Assembly: GCA_018649725.1 (NCBI GenBank)
Contig: JABIHH010000031.1
Coordinates: 62,001 to 126,000, forward strand
Direction of reading: 5' to 3'
DNA length: 64,000 nucleotides
Source of the DNA: Rhodospirillaceae bacterium
GTDB taxonomy: Bacteria > Pseudomonadota > Alphaproteobacteria > Rhodospirillales > UBA2165
Positions 43,885-52,536 of the stretch are shown here, in pieces. The translations under genes were made by a program, and so were the position numbers. Positions within the stretch are counted from its first letter, which is position 1. Each line of letters starts with the position of its first letter. Under the pieces are notes generated by a model. The model did no database searches. It was not told the origin of the DNA and was given only the letters and a program-made list of their open reading frames with translations.

Positions 43885-46658
43885 GCTGGTGCCGCACTTT
43901 CAACGCGTTTTTCATTGCGTCTCGGACCATCGGTCTTGGTGATCTTCACCCGCGCCAGATCCGAACCACTGCCGGTCGAATCCGTGAGCGACAATGAGAG
44001 CGACGTCAGCGAGTTCAAGCTCGGAAGTTTAAGGTCTTTGGCAAACGGCGTCTTCCAATGATCAAACTGGCCAATCATCACGCAGACATCGGGACGTACA
44101 CCTTCACGCAAAACCGCGTAGCCTTTGGTTACGCCGGTGATGCTTTCGATCTGCACCGGATCGCCTTCCGCCAAGCCCATTTCTTTAGCCTTGCCGCGGT
44201 TGATCAAAACACCTTTGTGGCCAGTGACATTTTGCGCCACCTCATTGATCAAAGGGATGCCGACATTGAGGCCCCAGGAATATTGCATGCTGCGCGAGGT
44301 GACGGCCCAAAATGGATAGTCATCCGGGTCGCCGCCTTCTTCTTTAACGTGGTCGGTCCAGACATCGGGGAAGGGGGCGTATTTCGGTAGTGGCTCATAT
44401 TCTTCCAGCTGCTTGTCCCACCACTCAATGCCGACTTCGTGCATGCGGCGGGCCAGTTGGGTGCCGTGGCGCAGGATGCGCTCCTGATAGGGCAACTCAA
44501 ACCTGATCTTGTTCTTTTTGAGATGCGGGTAGAGATACCAGTTTTTAGTCGAATAGGGCTTCAACATATAGCCGTTTTCTTTGAACCAATCGAGATCATG
44601 CACCTCTTCGCCATCGGACATCTTATGGCTGGCGGCTTTGGCTGTCGCATTCCACACTTCTTCATTGCTGTGCTTGACGCTTTCATCCAGCGAATAGTCA
44701 AAATCATCAGTTGCCAGACGTTGCCCGGCGGCGCCGCGGTTGATGGCATTGTTGTATTTCTCAAGCACACCGGAGCGGGCGGCAAGCTCGGTTGCGATAT
44801 CGGTCATGTCCATATAATCGACCGTCTTATCGCAGGCCGGCTGGCGGATCGCCCAGCCTTCATGGGCCCAAAGCTGCTCGACAAATTTTGCGCTACCAAT
44901 TTGAATAAGCTGTGTGCTTTCGAGATCGGTCGCTTCCGGTAGCAAGATGTCGGCGAAGTGGTTGGTCTCATCCGGCGTATAGGCGAAGGAAACGGTAAAG
45001 GGGAACTCTGCCACCCGTTCGGCGACTTCAGGCGCGTTCCACGACGAGATCGCTGGGTTGGTGCGGTAACAGAACCAGATGTCGGGTTTGGTTACCTTGG
45101 GCCAATTATCCGGTGCTTTTTTCTGAAACAACCACGGTAGATGCGCCGGTCCCAGAGCCGGAGACCATGCTGAGTTCGCCGCCAGCGGCACTAAAGTCTG
45201 GTAGGCATTGCGAATGCTGGGGCTTTTCTGCCAGCCTTCTTTGGTTGTCTCGTTAAACGGAAATTCCATAAAGCCGTCCGGGCCGCCGACCGCTGATTTC
45301 TGGCGACTATCGGCTGGACGGTTGAGTTTGACGTTGGAGCCGACCATGCCGCCGGGTACCTCAAGCGCACCGACGAGGGTCAGCAGCATCGTCCTGGCCC
45401 AGCAGCAATTATAGCCACCCCAGCCATTGTTGACGGTTTTGCCCAGCAATACAGCGACCGGGCGGAACGGCATCTCTTCGCCTTCGACTTCGATGGTTTG
45501 ACCAATGCAGGCATTGGCGAGGAATTCATCGGCGACGGTGCGAATGCGTTCTGCCGGCACATCGCTTTGCTCTTCTGCCCATTCCGGCGTGTATTCCTTC
45601 ATGTGATCCAAGAGCTGCTGGAAGGAGGTTTTGACCTCAATATTATCGTGGGTCCAGCGATCTTCATCGGCACCGATCTCGATGCCGGAGACGGTAAAGC
45701 TGCCTTCCATACCGGGCGTTTGGATATCGCTATCAAACGGCTTGGCGGTATTGTCGGCGAGATCGAAGATCAGCGGCTTCTCGGTCGCAGGATCGCGCAT
45801 CCAATAGCCATTGGGGCCAATCAAATAAGGCGAGTTGCTGTCTTGCTCGAGCCGCTCAACGTCGCAAACTTCCCGCCAATCGCGCTCGATAATAATGCGG
45901 TGGATGACACCATAGAGAAATGCAGCGTCGGTCTTGGGCTTGATCGGGATCCATTCAGCCGCCACACCACCGGTGACAGACTGGTGAGGCTCAACCTGGA
46001 CGCGTTTCATGCCGCGCACTCGGGCATCCGCATGGCGCCAGATACCCGCAACACCGGCGGCGGCATCGCCATTGTGGCCGCAGGAAAGAATGTAATTCAC
46101 ATGCGGGCTATCGACCGCAACAATAAACGCACGGTGCCAGAGCTCGCCGTAGAGATGTTCGGAGTGATAGCACTTCACACCCTGGCCGGAGCCAAAGCCC
46201 AAATCTATTTTGCCAATGGCTGCGAGCAAGGCCGGGAAGCTGCCCATATATTGGGTCGGCGTGCCGCCGCCGCCGAAGCTTGCGGCAATGCGGGGATAGC
46301 CGGACTCGTCGAGCAAATTGGTCTCGAAAATGTCTTTCATTTTGCCAGCTACCGTATCCAAGGCTTCGTCCCAAGAGATCGGCACAAAGCCCGGATCTTC
46401 GTCGCGGGATTTTATCGGGTTGGTTCGTTTCATCGGCGATTTAATGCGATGCGGGCTATAGGTTTTTTGGATCAGTCCATAGGCTTTGACGCAGACACGC
46501 CCGCCGCCGGGATGCTCGTCCTGAATTTCATAATTCGATTCCATCCGGGTCGCGATGCCGTCCTCGACTTCGACTTTCATAAGGTCGGGCCCGGCGACAC
46601 ATTGATAGCAAAACGTCGCGACGGATTTCTTGTCAGAATTCTTGCTGGACTGATCCAT
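43881..46658 (-). CDS. Molybdopterin oxidoreductase, phenylacetyl-CoA:acceptor oxidoreductase (PadB)-like
   Basis: A 925-residue bis-MGD enzyme of the DMSO-reductase family. The N-terminal FeS motif reads CYQCVAGPDL, with Cys17 and Cys20, a Pro at the third usual Cys position (residue 24), and Cys56 in GGGRVCVKAYG. The catalytic part has GSGQGVKCYHSEHLYGE, and the cofactor-binding C-terminal domain follows (about 780-900). No Tat signal is seen. The missing third Cys and the GPDL context fit the PadB-like group, which oxidises phenylacetyl-CoA-type esters. The partner gene (FeS/membrane) and a CoA-thioesterase-like gene flank it, supporting a CoA-ester substrate. Arsenate/polysulfide-type reductases are alternatives. 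Confidence 0.85.
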   Translation of the reverse strand: MDQSSKNSDKKSVATFCYQCVAGPDLMKVEVEDGIATRMESNYEIQDEHPGGGRVCVKAYGLIQKTYSPHRIKSPMKRTNPIKSRDEDPGFVPISWDEALDTVAGKMKDIFETNLLDESGYPRIAASFGGGGTPTQYMGSFPALLAAIGKIDLGFGSGQGVKCYHSEHLYGELWHRAFIVAVDSPHVNYILSCGHNGDAAAGVAGIWRHADARVRGMKRVQVEPHQSVTGGVAAEWIPIKPKTDAAFLYGVIHRIIIERDWREVCDVERLEQDSNSPYLIGPNGYWMRDPATEKPLIFDLADNTAKPFDSDIQTPGMEGSFTVSGIEIGADEDRWTHDNIEVKTSFQQLLDHMKEYTPEWAEEQSDVPAERIRTVADEFLANACIGQTIEVEGEEMPFRPVAVLLGKTVNNGWGGYNCCWARTMLLTLVGALEVPGGMVGSNVKLNRPADSRQKSAVGGPDGFMEFPFNETTKEGWQKSPSIRNAYQTLVPLAANSAWSPALGPAHLPWLFQKKAPDNWPKVTKPDIWFCYRTNPAISSWNAPEVAERVAEFPFTVSFAYTPDETNHFADILLPEATDLESTQLIQIGSAKFVEQLWAHEGWAIRQPACDKTVDYMDMTDIATELAARSGVLEKYNNAINRGAAGQRLATDDFDYSLDESVKHSNEEVWNATAKAASHKMSDGEEVHDLDWFKENGYMLKPYSTKNWYLYPHLKKNKIRFELPYQERILRHGTQLARRMHEVGIEWWDKQLEEYEPLPKYAPFPDVWTDHVKEEGGDPDDYPFWAVTSRSMQYSWGLNVGIPLINEVAQNVTGHKGVLINRGKAKEMGLAEGDPVQIESITGVTKGYAVLREGVRPDVCVMIGQFDHWKTPFAKDLKLPSLNSLTSLSLSLTDSTGSGSDLARVKITKTDGPRRNEKRVESAAPA

Positions 46659-46676
46659 TAGACCGGTTATCCCTTG

Positions 46677-47084
46677 TTATAGCGCCTCAATTTTAGCGCG
46701 CTTGGCCTCAAGGCGCTCGAAGGTTTTGACTTTATCAACAACAAAGCGATTGTGCGCGCCTTTGCCAACATCTTCCAGAGAATCTTTGACATGTGCCGAC
46801 ATTAAGATGGCGCGGCCGTTCACTTCTTCAACCGTAATGGTGACCTCGACCGTGTCGCCTTCAACTGTGGCCCCAATATGATCGACCGAGACATGCGTGC
46901 CGACGGTATCTTCACCTTCGTCCAGATGCTCCATTAGCCAATTGCGGGCGGTATATTCGATATCCAGCACCATTGAAGGCGTGGCGTAAACCCGGCCTTC
47001 ATCGCCCATGAAGGCAATAGTACGTTCCTGATCGACTACTATTTTTGCCGTTGTCGAAATACCGGCAACCAAACTATCTTTCAT
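46677..47084 (-). CDS. Hotdog thioesterase, fluoroacetyl-CoA thioesterase (FlK)-like
   Basis: The 135-residue protein has the single hotdog-fold signature of the FlK family (fluoroacetyl-CoA thioesterase): a Thr/His/Glu-bearing core RVYATPSMVLDIEYTARNWL and HVSVDHIGATVEGD, then ITVEEVNGRAILMSAHV. These enzymes hydrolyse acyl-CoA thioesters. It lies 18 bases before the molybdoenzyme start on the same strand and is therefore first in the operon. Its role may be removing CoA from the oxidation product or a dead-end ester (inference). Confidence 0.85.
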   Translation of the reverse strand: MKDSLVAGISTTAKIVVDQERTIAFMGDEGRVYATPSMVLDIEYTARNWLMEHLDEGEDTVGTHVSVDHIGATVEGDTVEVTITVEEVNGRAILMSAHVKDSLEDVGKGAHNRFVVDKVKTFERLEAKRAKIEAL

Positions 47085-47217
47085 TTAAATTCTCCCTTTG
47101 ATTTGTGTTCATTGTATCAACTTTTCCCAGTCAATCAATGTTCGAGTACCGAACAATATTGCCTTATTTCACATGGCGGTATATTGATCTGAGTTAGGTT
47201 TATCAAAGAGTGATTTT

Positions 47218-48870
47218 ATGCCGGAAATTGATGTCGATGTAATTATAGTAGGGGGCGGTCCCTCGGGCTTGATGCTGGCCAATGAGCTCGGGCGCCGCGA
47301 TGTCTCGGTGGCCTTGTTCAATAACCGGCAAGACACTTCGCCGGATCCACAAGCCAATGCCACCCAAGCGCGCACAATGGAGCATTTTCGCCGTCTTGGC
47401 TTTGCTGATGACGTACGTGCCCAGGGACTTCCAGAGGATTATCCAACAGATATTACCTATTTCACCCGTTATACTGAGCATGAATTGGCGCGCTTTTCGC
47501 TGCCGTCTTCAAGTGAGGCCAAGCAGCTTATCAAGACGTTATCGGGCTCTTGGAGCGCTGCTGAGCTACCACACAGAGTGTCACAAATGCTGGTCGAGCG
47601 GACGTTGCGCGCCGAGGCTGAGAAGTTATCGAGTGTTAATTTGAATTTTGGCACATCGGTAACGGCGGTGTCTGATGAAGGCGACTATGTCACCGCAACT
47701 TACCAACAGGCAGGCGCTGATAAGGAAATTCGGGCGCGCTATCTCATCGGCTGTGATGGTCCACGTAGCCTGGTCCGTAAACATCTCGGTATCGAATATA
47801 CCGGTGAAACTGGCGTGATCCGTGACTTTATGGGCGGGGTTATGCATGCGATTTATTTTAGAAGCCCGGGCCTCTACGACGATTTAGCCGATCAGAAAGC
47901 CTGGATGTATTGGGCCTTTAACAGAGACCGTCGCAGCTTTATGGCAGCGATTGATGGTGATGCGGAGTTTGTTTTTCACACTCAACTTAAATCCCATGAA
48001 GAAGATCTGGAGATTGATGAGGCTATGGCGCGTGCCATGGTCGCAGAAACTTTCGGTAAAAAAATTGAATTCGACATTATTTCTCGAACCTCCTGGACGG
48101 CTGGTTTTGCCTTGGTTGCCGAGCGCTTAAGCCAGGGACGTATATTTATTGCTGGCGATGCGGCCCATCTTTTCACGCCCGCGGGCGGATTAGGTTACAA
48201 CACCGGCATTGAAGACGTCGTCAATCTTGGCTGGAAGTTGGCCGCTGTCCTCAAGGGTTGGGGCGGGAAGGGTTTGCTGGAAAGTTATCACATTGAGCGC
48301 CATCAAAACGGCGTACGCAATACGACCTTTGCCCGTAAATTCGCTGATTCGATCGGTAACTATAAAGCTGTGCCGGAATTGGAAGACGATAGCGAAGCGG
48401 GCGCAGTTGCCCGGAAAGAAGCCGGTGTCTATCTCGAAGCCCATGCGCGGGCTGAGTTCAATATTCCGGGTATCACTTTCGGTTACCGATATGATGGCTC
48501 GGACATAATTGTCAGCGACGGCGCACCCTTGCCGCCGGACGTCGCCAATGACTATGTGCCATCCGCCAGCCCCGGCGGGCGCGCCCCGCATATTTGGCTC
48601 GAAGACGGTGCCTCGCTGTATGATAAATTCGGCTTTGAATTTACTCTGTTATGTTTGGAAGGGAATGCCGATACTGCAGCGTTTGAAAAAGCCGCTATAG
48701 ACCGTGGCATCCCACTGGCCGTACTCACTATTCCAAATGAAGATTTAAGAGCGCTCTACGAAGCTGACATCGCCCTCATCCGACCGGATCAAGTTGTAGT
48801 CTGGCGGGGCGATCAAATCGATAATGCTGATCAAATCCTGACCCAGGTTATTGGACATGCAACTACGTAA
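47218..48870 (+). CDS. FAD-dependent aromatic monooxygenase (PHBH/phenol hydroxylase group)
   Basis: A 550-residue flavoprotein monooxygenase. It has the Rossmann dinucleotide motif VIIVGGGPSGLMLANELG at residues 8-25, the DG fingerprint YLIGCDGPRSLVRK, and the GD motif IFIAGDAAHLFTPAGGLGYN. A C-terminal thioredoxin-like domain of the phenol-hydroxylase subgroup is consistent with LIRPDQVVVWRGDQ. The group inserts oxygen ortho or para to hydroxyls in aromatic acids and phenols. It is divergent from the thioesterase/molybdoenzyme operon. The specific substrate is not evident. Confidence 0.9.
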   Translation: MPEIDVDVIIVGGGPSGLMLANELGRRDVSVALFNNRQDTSPDPQANATQARTMEHFRRLGFADDVRAQGLPEDYPTDITYFTRYTEHELARFSLPSSSEAKQLIKTLSGSWSAAELPHRVSQMLVERTLRAEAEKLSSVNLNFGTSVTAVSDEGDYVTATYQQAGADKEIRARYLIGCDGPRSLVRKHLGIEYTGETGVIRDFMGGVMHAIYFRSPGLYDDLADQKAWMYWAFNRDRRSFMAAIDGDAEFVFHTQLKSHEEDLEIDEAMARAMVAETFGKKIEFDIISRTSWTAGFALVAERLSQGRIFIAGDAAHLFTPAGGLGYNTGIEDVVNLGWKLAAVLKGWGGKGLLESYHIERHQNGVRNTTFARKFADSIGNYKAVPELEDDSEAGAVARKEAGVYLEAHARAEFNIPGITFGYRYDGSDIIVSDGAPLPPDVANDYVPSASPGGRAPHIWLEDGASLYDKFGFEFTLLCLEGNADTAAFEKAAIDRGIPLAVLTIPNEDLRALYEADIALIRPDQVVVWRGDQIDNADQILTQVIGHATT

Positions 48871-48881
48871 ATATAATACCA

Positions 48882-48954
48882 CCGTCATTCTGGCGCAGGC
48901 CAGAATCCAGACTGTTTGAAGCGTACTGGATTCTGGCCTGCGCCAGAATGACGG
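48882..48954. repeat. Dispersed palindromic repeat, perfect 29-base arms
   Basis: A perfect inverted repeat has arms at 48882-48910 and 48926-48954 with a 15-base loop. The arms begin CCGTCATTCTGGCGCAGGCC and the second ends AGAATGACGG. It lies between convergent genes (FAD monooxygenase and carbamoyltransferase) and could terminate both, although no T-tract follows the stem. It is a member of the CGTCA-ended family with the copies at 42216 and 41012. Confidence 0.92.
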
Positions 48955-48979
48955 AGTGGAATAGGAAGGAGTGGAGACT

Positions 48980-50812
48980 TTAATCCAGCTCGAACGCGTC
49001 TTTGTAGTCGAGGGCTAGGGCAGGGTCTTGGGCGTCTTTGTAGAGGATTTGATTGCCGATGGTCAGCACTTCCATCTCACAGCCCATGAAGCAGCGGAAG
49101 GCGTCTTCGGGGGTGCAGACGATGGGCTCGCCCCGGACATTGAAGCTCGTATTGGCAACAACCGGGCAGCCGGTGAGCTCTTTGAACTTGCTGAGCAGGG
49201 CATGGTATTTTGGATTGGTCTCAGCGGATACCGTCTGTACGCGCGCCGAGTAATCGACATGGGTGACCGCGGGAATCTCCGAGCGCAAAATATTGAGTTT
49301 CTCGATGCCGAAAAGCTTTTGTTCTTCCGGCGTCATTTCTTTCTGGCGGCTTTTGGCAACTTCGGCAACCAGCAGCATATAGGGGCTCTCAGTGTCCATC
49401 TCGAACCAATCGCTGACATCTTCTTTGCGGACGGAAGGCGCAAACGGCCGGAAGCTTTCACGGTATTTAATCTTAAGATTAAGCGTCTTTTGCATTTCAG
49501 GTGAACGTGGATCACCCAAAATTGAACGGCCGCCTAACGCACGCGGCCCAAACTCCATCCGGCCTTGGAACCAGCCGATGGCTTTGCTGTTTGCCAAGGC
49601 TTGGGCAGTTTTATCAATCATTGTCGCTTCGTCGAAAGTCTCGAACTTTGCCCCGACGGCGGTAAGACGCTGCTGGATCTCTGCGTCGCTAAACTCAGGG
49701 CCGAGGTAAGAGCCTTGCATATGATCTGTCGTCTTGGACTGGCGCGGTTGATCCTGGAAGTGGTGATAGGCGCAAAGGGCAGCCCCTAAGGCGCCACCGG
49801 CATCACCGGCTGCGGGTTGGATCCAGATGTTTTCAAACGCGCCATCGCGCAAGATCTTGCCATTGGCGACACAATTGAGGGCGACGCCGCCGGCGAGGCA
49901 GAGATTTTTAGCCCCGGTTTCTTTTGCCAGCGATCGGGTGAGGCGCAGCATGATTTCTTCGGTAACGGCTTGAATGGAGGCTGCTAAATCCATCTCCCGA
50001 TCTGAAAGCCAGGATTCCGATTTGGTCGGTGGTCCGCCAAACAAATCGTCAAACTTGCTGTTGGTCATTCGCAGACCGGTGCAGTAATCAAAATAAGACT
50101 GGTCCAGCCGGAAAGAGCCGTCTGCTTTTACATCAATCAAATTGTCGAGGATGGTTTGCGCGTATTTTGGCTCACCATAAGGGGCGAGCCCCATCACCTT
50201 ATACTCGCCGGAATTAACTTTGAAGCCGGTGTAATAGGTAAACGCTGAATAGAGCAGGCCCAGCGAATGCGGGAAATGCAATTCCTTGGTGACATTAAGT
50301 TTATTGCCGCTGCCCATCGCAACCGAGGTCGTCGCCCACTCACCGACGCCGTCCATGGTGAGAACAACAGCTTCATCAAAGGGCGAGGGGTAGAAGGCGC
50401 TTGCCGCATGGCTTTGATGGTGTTCGGCAAATAAGAGTTTGTTCTGCCAGTCGAAATCCGGATCGAATTTCTTAAATTCTTTTCTGAGCAAGTCTTTTTG
50501 AAACAGCTTCTCACGCAGCCAGATCGGCATCGCCATGCGGAAGGATTGAAAACCCTTCGGCGCAAAGGAGACATAGGTTTCGAGCAAGCGCTCGAATTTC
50601 AAGAAGGGCTTGTCGTAAAAAGCGACATAATCGATATCGCTCATTTTAACATTGGCGGCTTCCAGACAATAAGCGATCGCGTTTTCAGGAAAGCGTTCGT
50701 CATGCTTAACGCGGCTGAAGCGTTCTTCCTGAGCCGCAGCAAGGATCACGCCGTCTTCAATGATGGCAGCGGCGCTGTCGTGATAGAGTGCCGATAGTCC
50801 TAATATGCGCAA
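48980..50812 (-). CDS. Carbamoyltransferase (NodU/TobZ family)
   Basis: A 610-residue canonical member. It begins MRILGLSALYHDSAAAII, and has the iron ligands in EHHQSHAASAFYPSPF, the CLAGGVALNCVANGK motif, and MEFGPRALGGRSILGDPR with FRPFAPSV in the YrdC-like C-terminal region. It would carbamoylate a hydroxyl on a sugar or lipid via carbamoyl-adenylate. It lies directly downstream of the SxtJ and DUF5989 genes, the widespread three-gene cassette. It is a second homologue next to the more divergent one at 26982. Confidence 0.92.
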   Translation of the reverse strand: MRILGLSALYHDSAAAIIEDGVILAAAQEERFSRVKHDERFPENAIAYCLEAANVKMSDIDYVAFYDKPFLKFERLLETYVSFAPKGFQSFRMAMPIWLREKLFQKDLLRKEFKKFDPDFDWQNKLLFAEHHQSHAASAFYPSPFDEAVVLTMDGVGEWATTSVAMGSGNKLNVTKELHFPHSLGLLYSAFTYYTGFKVNSGEYKVMGLAPYGEPKYAQTILDNLIDVKADGSFRLDQSYFDYCTGLRMTNSKFDDLFGGPPTKSESWLSDREMDLAASIQAVTEEIMLRLTRSLAKETGAKNLCLAGGVALNCVANGKILRDGAFENIWIQPAAGDAGGALGAALCAYHHFQDQPRQSKTTDHMQGSYLGPEFSDAEIQQRLTAVGAKFETFDEATMIDKTAQALANSKAIGWFQGRMEFGPRALGGRSILGDPRSPEMQKTLNLKIKYRESFRPFAPSVRKEDVSDWFEMDTESPYMLLVAEVAKSRQKEMTPEEQKLFGIEKLNILRSEIPAVTHVDYSARVQTVSAETNPKYHALLSKFKELTGCPVVANTSFNVRGEPIVCTPEDAFRCFMGCEMEVLTIGNQILYKDAQDPALALDYKDAFELD

Positions 50813-50824
50813 AGTATTTTCTCG

Positions 50825-50974
50825 CTAGAAGATCGTATAAATGAACGGTGCAACAGCAGAGCCTTGGCTGAAGACAATCAAGCCTCCAAACAAGGCCATC
50901 ATGACGATAATTGGCAACAGCCAAAATTTTTTGCGAACTCGTAAAAAGGTCCAAAGTTCGAGTGTAAAACCCAT
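50825..50974 (-). CDS. DUF5989 family single-helix membrane protein
   Basis: This 49-residue product begins MGFTLELWTFLRVRKKFWLL and continues IIVMMALFGGLIVFSQ, with one transmembrane helix (about 18-37). Such very small proteins occur between SxtJ and carbamoyltransferase genes. AGGAA is placed 9 bases before the ATG. Gaps are 12 bases to the carbamoyltransferase and 25 bases to the SxtJ gene. The role is unknown; membrane recruitment of the carbamoyltransferase is a guess. Confidence 0.87.
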   Translation of the reverse strand: MGFTLELWTFLRVRKKFWLLPIIVMMALFGGLIVFSQGSAVAPFIYTIF

Positions 50975-50999
50975 AATAATTTATTCCTAAAATTTTAAA

Positions 51000-51431
51000 T
51001 TAAAACTGCCGGGTCATGGTTTCCGGCTCGGGCCCGGGTGGTTCGCGCTCTATCCAATAGCTCTCAGCTTCAAGATCAAATTCCAAGGGCAAAGGACGCT
51101 TGCCCAATAGGCGCATGATCAAGGCGATTGGCGTGACCGTCGTAAAAAACAGCAGAGCCATAATGATCGGACTAACAATCTTGTGGAGCAACAGGCCGAA
51201 CAAAAACCATAGGCGATTAAAGGGAGCTAATATTTGGGGGAGGGTGAAAGATAGCAGCACTAATACAGCAGCTACACCGAAGGCCCAAAGGCGAACGGGT
51301 TCGTTATTCAGCAGCGGCCATAATCCAATCAGTGCAAAGACGACAGCAAAAACCAATCCAAACGACTTGTTGGATCCGCTTTTTACTTCGTCTTTTCGTC
51401 CTAAATTTTCGTGTGAATCAAGTCGTGCCAT
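51000..51431 (-). CDS. SxtJ-family membrane protein
   Basis: A 143-residue membrane protein with three to four hydrophobic segments (FGLVFAVVFALIGLWPLL; LWAFGVAAVLVLLSFTL; PIIMALLFFTTVTPIALI). The C-terminal tail, SYWIEREPPGPEPETMTRQF, is the type found in the SxtJ family, named after the saxitoxin cluster member. It is the first gene of the SxtJ-DUF5989-carbamoyltransferase cassette. The family has no assigned biochemical role. Confidence 0.85.
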   Translation of the reverse strand: MARLDSHENLGRKDEVKSGSNKSFGLVFAVVFALIGLWPLLNNEPVRLWAFGVAAVLVLLSFTLPQILAPFNRLWFLFGLLLHKIVSPIIMALLFFTTVTPIALIMRLLGKRPLPLEFDLEAESYWIEREPPGPEPETMTRQF

Positions 51432-51551
51432 GGTAACTCAAAAAAACTCCTTATTTGAATACTTCACTAACATATTAGCGGGTACGAAACCAAATTGAAT
51501 TGTGCGTAACTCATTGTGATCCCAGGATGCTAGAGGTGGAGTGCGAAGTAT

Positions 51552-51579
51552 TTGTTAAAACATAAAAAATTTGTATAAT
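51552..51579 (+). promoter_or_regulatory. Candidate sigma-70 promoter of the cys operon
   Basis: TTGTTA at 51552-51557 and TATAAT at 51574-51579 are separated by 16 bases. They lie about 80 bases upstream of the cysH ATG (51658). The region is very AT-rich, so chance matches are likely, but the perfect -10 box supports the call. No CysB- or CymR-type site was recognised. Confidence 0.35.
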
Positions 51580-51657
51580 AAAAGTATTTACAAATAAAAA
51601 ATATATAATATATTAAACAACATAATATTATTGTTTATATAGAGTTTTAGAGGCATT

Positions 51658-52419
51658 ATGCGCAGCCAGCTTTCTACCGATCTCGCACCAATTGGCGATA
51701 TATACGAAAAATTCTCCAGCCAGGATCAGACACAAATCCTCATCGAGAAATACGCAGATCTTCAGGATCTTGCGCTGTTAGAGGCCGTTCTATCGGATGA
51801 TATGTTCGGAGCCATCGCAGCCGTGTCCTCTTTTGGTGCAGATTCGGCGCTTTTGTTGGCGATGCTGGCCGAAGTAGGGGCGGCGACACCGGTTATCTTT
51901 CTCGATACCGGCAAGCATTTTCCGGCGACAATCGATTATGTTCAAAGCTTGAGCCAAAGTCTTGGGCTGGAGAATATTCATTATCGTCGGCCTGATCTGG
52001 CTGAACTCAAGGTGCATGATACCATCGGTGATCTTTGGGAATCATCCACGGATGCCTGCTGTGATCTTAGGAAAGTCCGACCGCTTGAAAAAGCGCTGGC
52101 GGGTTTCGATAGTTGGATCAGTGGCCGCAAGCGTTTTCACGGCAGTGATCGATCTGGTCTGCAATCGGTTGAATGGACAGAAGGCCGCTTTAAGATCAAC
52201 CCGCTCGCCGATTGGTCAGCGGAACGCATCAAAGCTGAGTTCAAGGCCCGCGATTTGCCGCAAAACCCGTTGGTTGCGCAAGGATTTCTCTCAATCGGCT
52301 GCCAACCCTGTACGCGTGCGGTGGTGCCTGGCGAAGATATCAGAGCCGGGCGCTGGGCTGATAGTGACAAAACCGAATGCGGTATCCACTCAGCACCTTG
52401 GATGGGTGAGAATATTTAA
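51658..52419 (+). CDS. cysH: Adenylyl-sulfate (APS) reductase, FeS type
   Basis: A 253-residue protein of the PP-loop family: SSFGADSALLL at residues 57-67, Cys134-Cys135 and Cys215-xx-Cys218 for the [4Fe-4S] cluster, and the catalytic Cys241 in ECGIH. The CC/CxxC pattern is that of APS-specific reductases rather than the FeS-free PAPS reductase of E. coli. It reduces APS to sulfite. It is followed by cysD and cysNC, which make APS, forming an assimilatory sulfate operon. Confidence 0.93.
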   Translation: MRSQLSTDLAPIGDIYEKFSSQDQTQILIEKYADLQDLALLEAVLSDDMFGAIAAVSSFGADSALLLAMLAEVGAATPVIFLDTGKHFPATIDYVQSLSQSLGLENIHYRRPDLAELKVHDTIGDLWESSTDACCDLRKVRPLEKALAGFDSWISGRKRFHGSDRSGLQSVEWTEGRFKINPLADWSAERIKAEFKARDLPQNPLVAQGFLSIGCQPCTRAVVPGEDIRAGRWADSDKTECGIHSAPWMGENI

Positions 52420-52536
52420 AACCACAGCCCGCAACTCAAACATTTAAAAAACATACAAGGGAAGTTGAATTAATGTTGGCAAATTATTAGCCAGGATTTT
52501 TAGTTCAACTGTGTTGCTTTGTGAAACGATCAACTT

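Noticed and set aside
45498..46661. 387-residue open frame on the plus strand
   Set aside because: It is antisense to the molybdoenzyme gene. The minus-strand protein has convincing catalytic motifs and an operon context.
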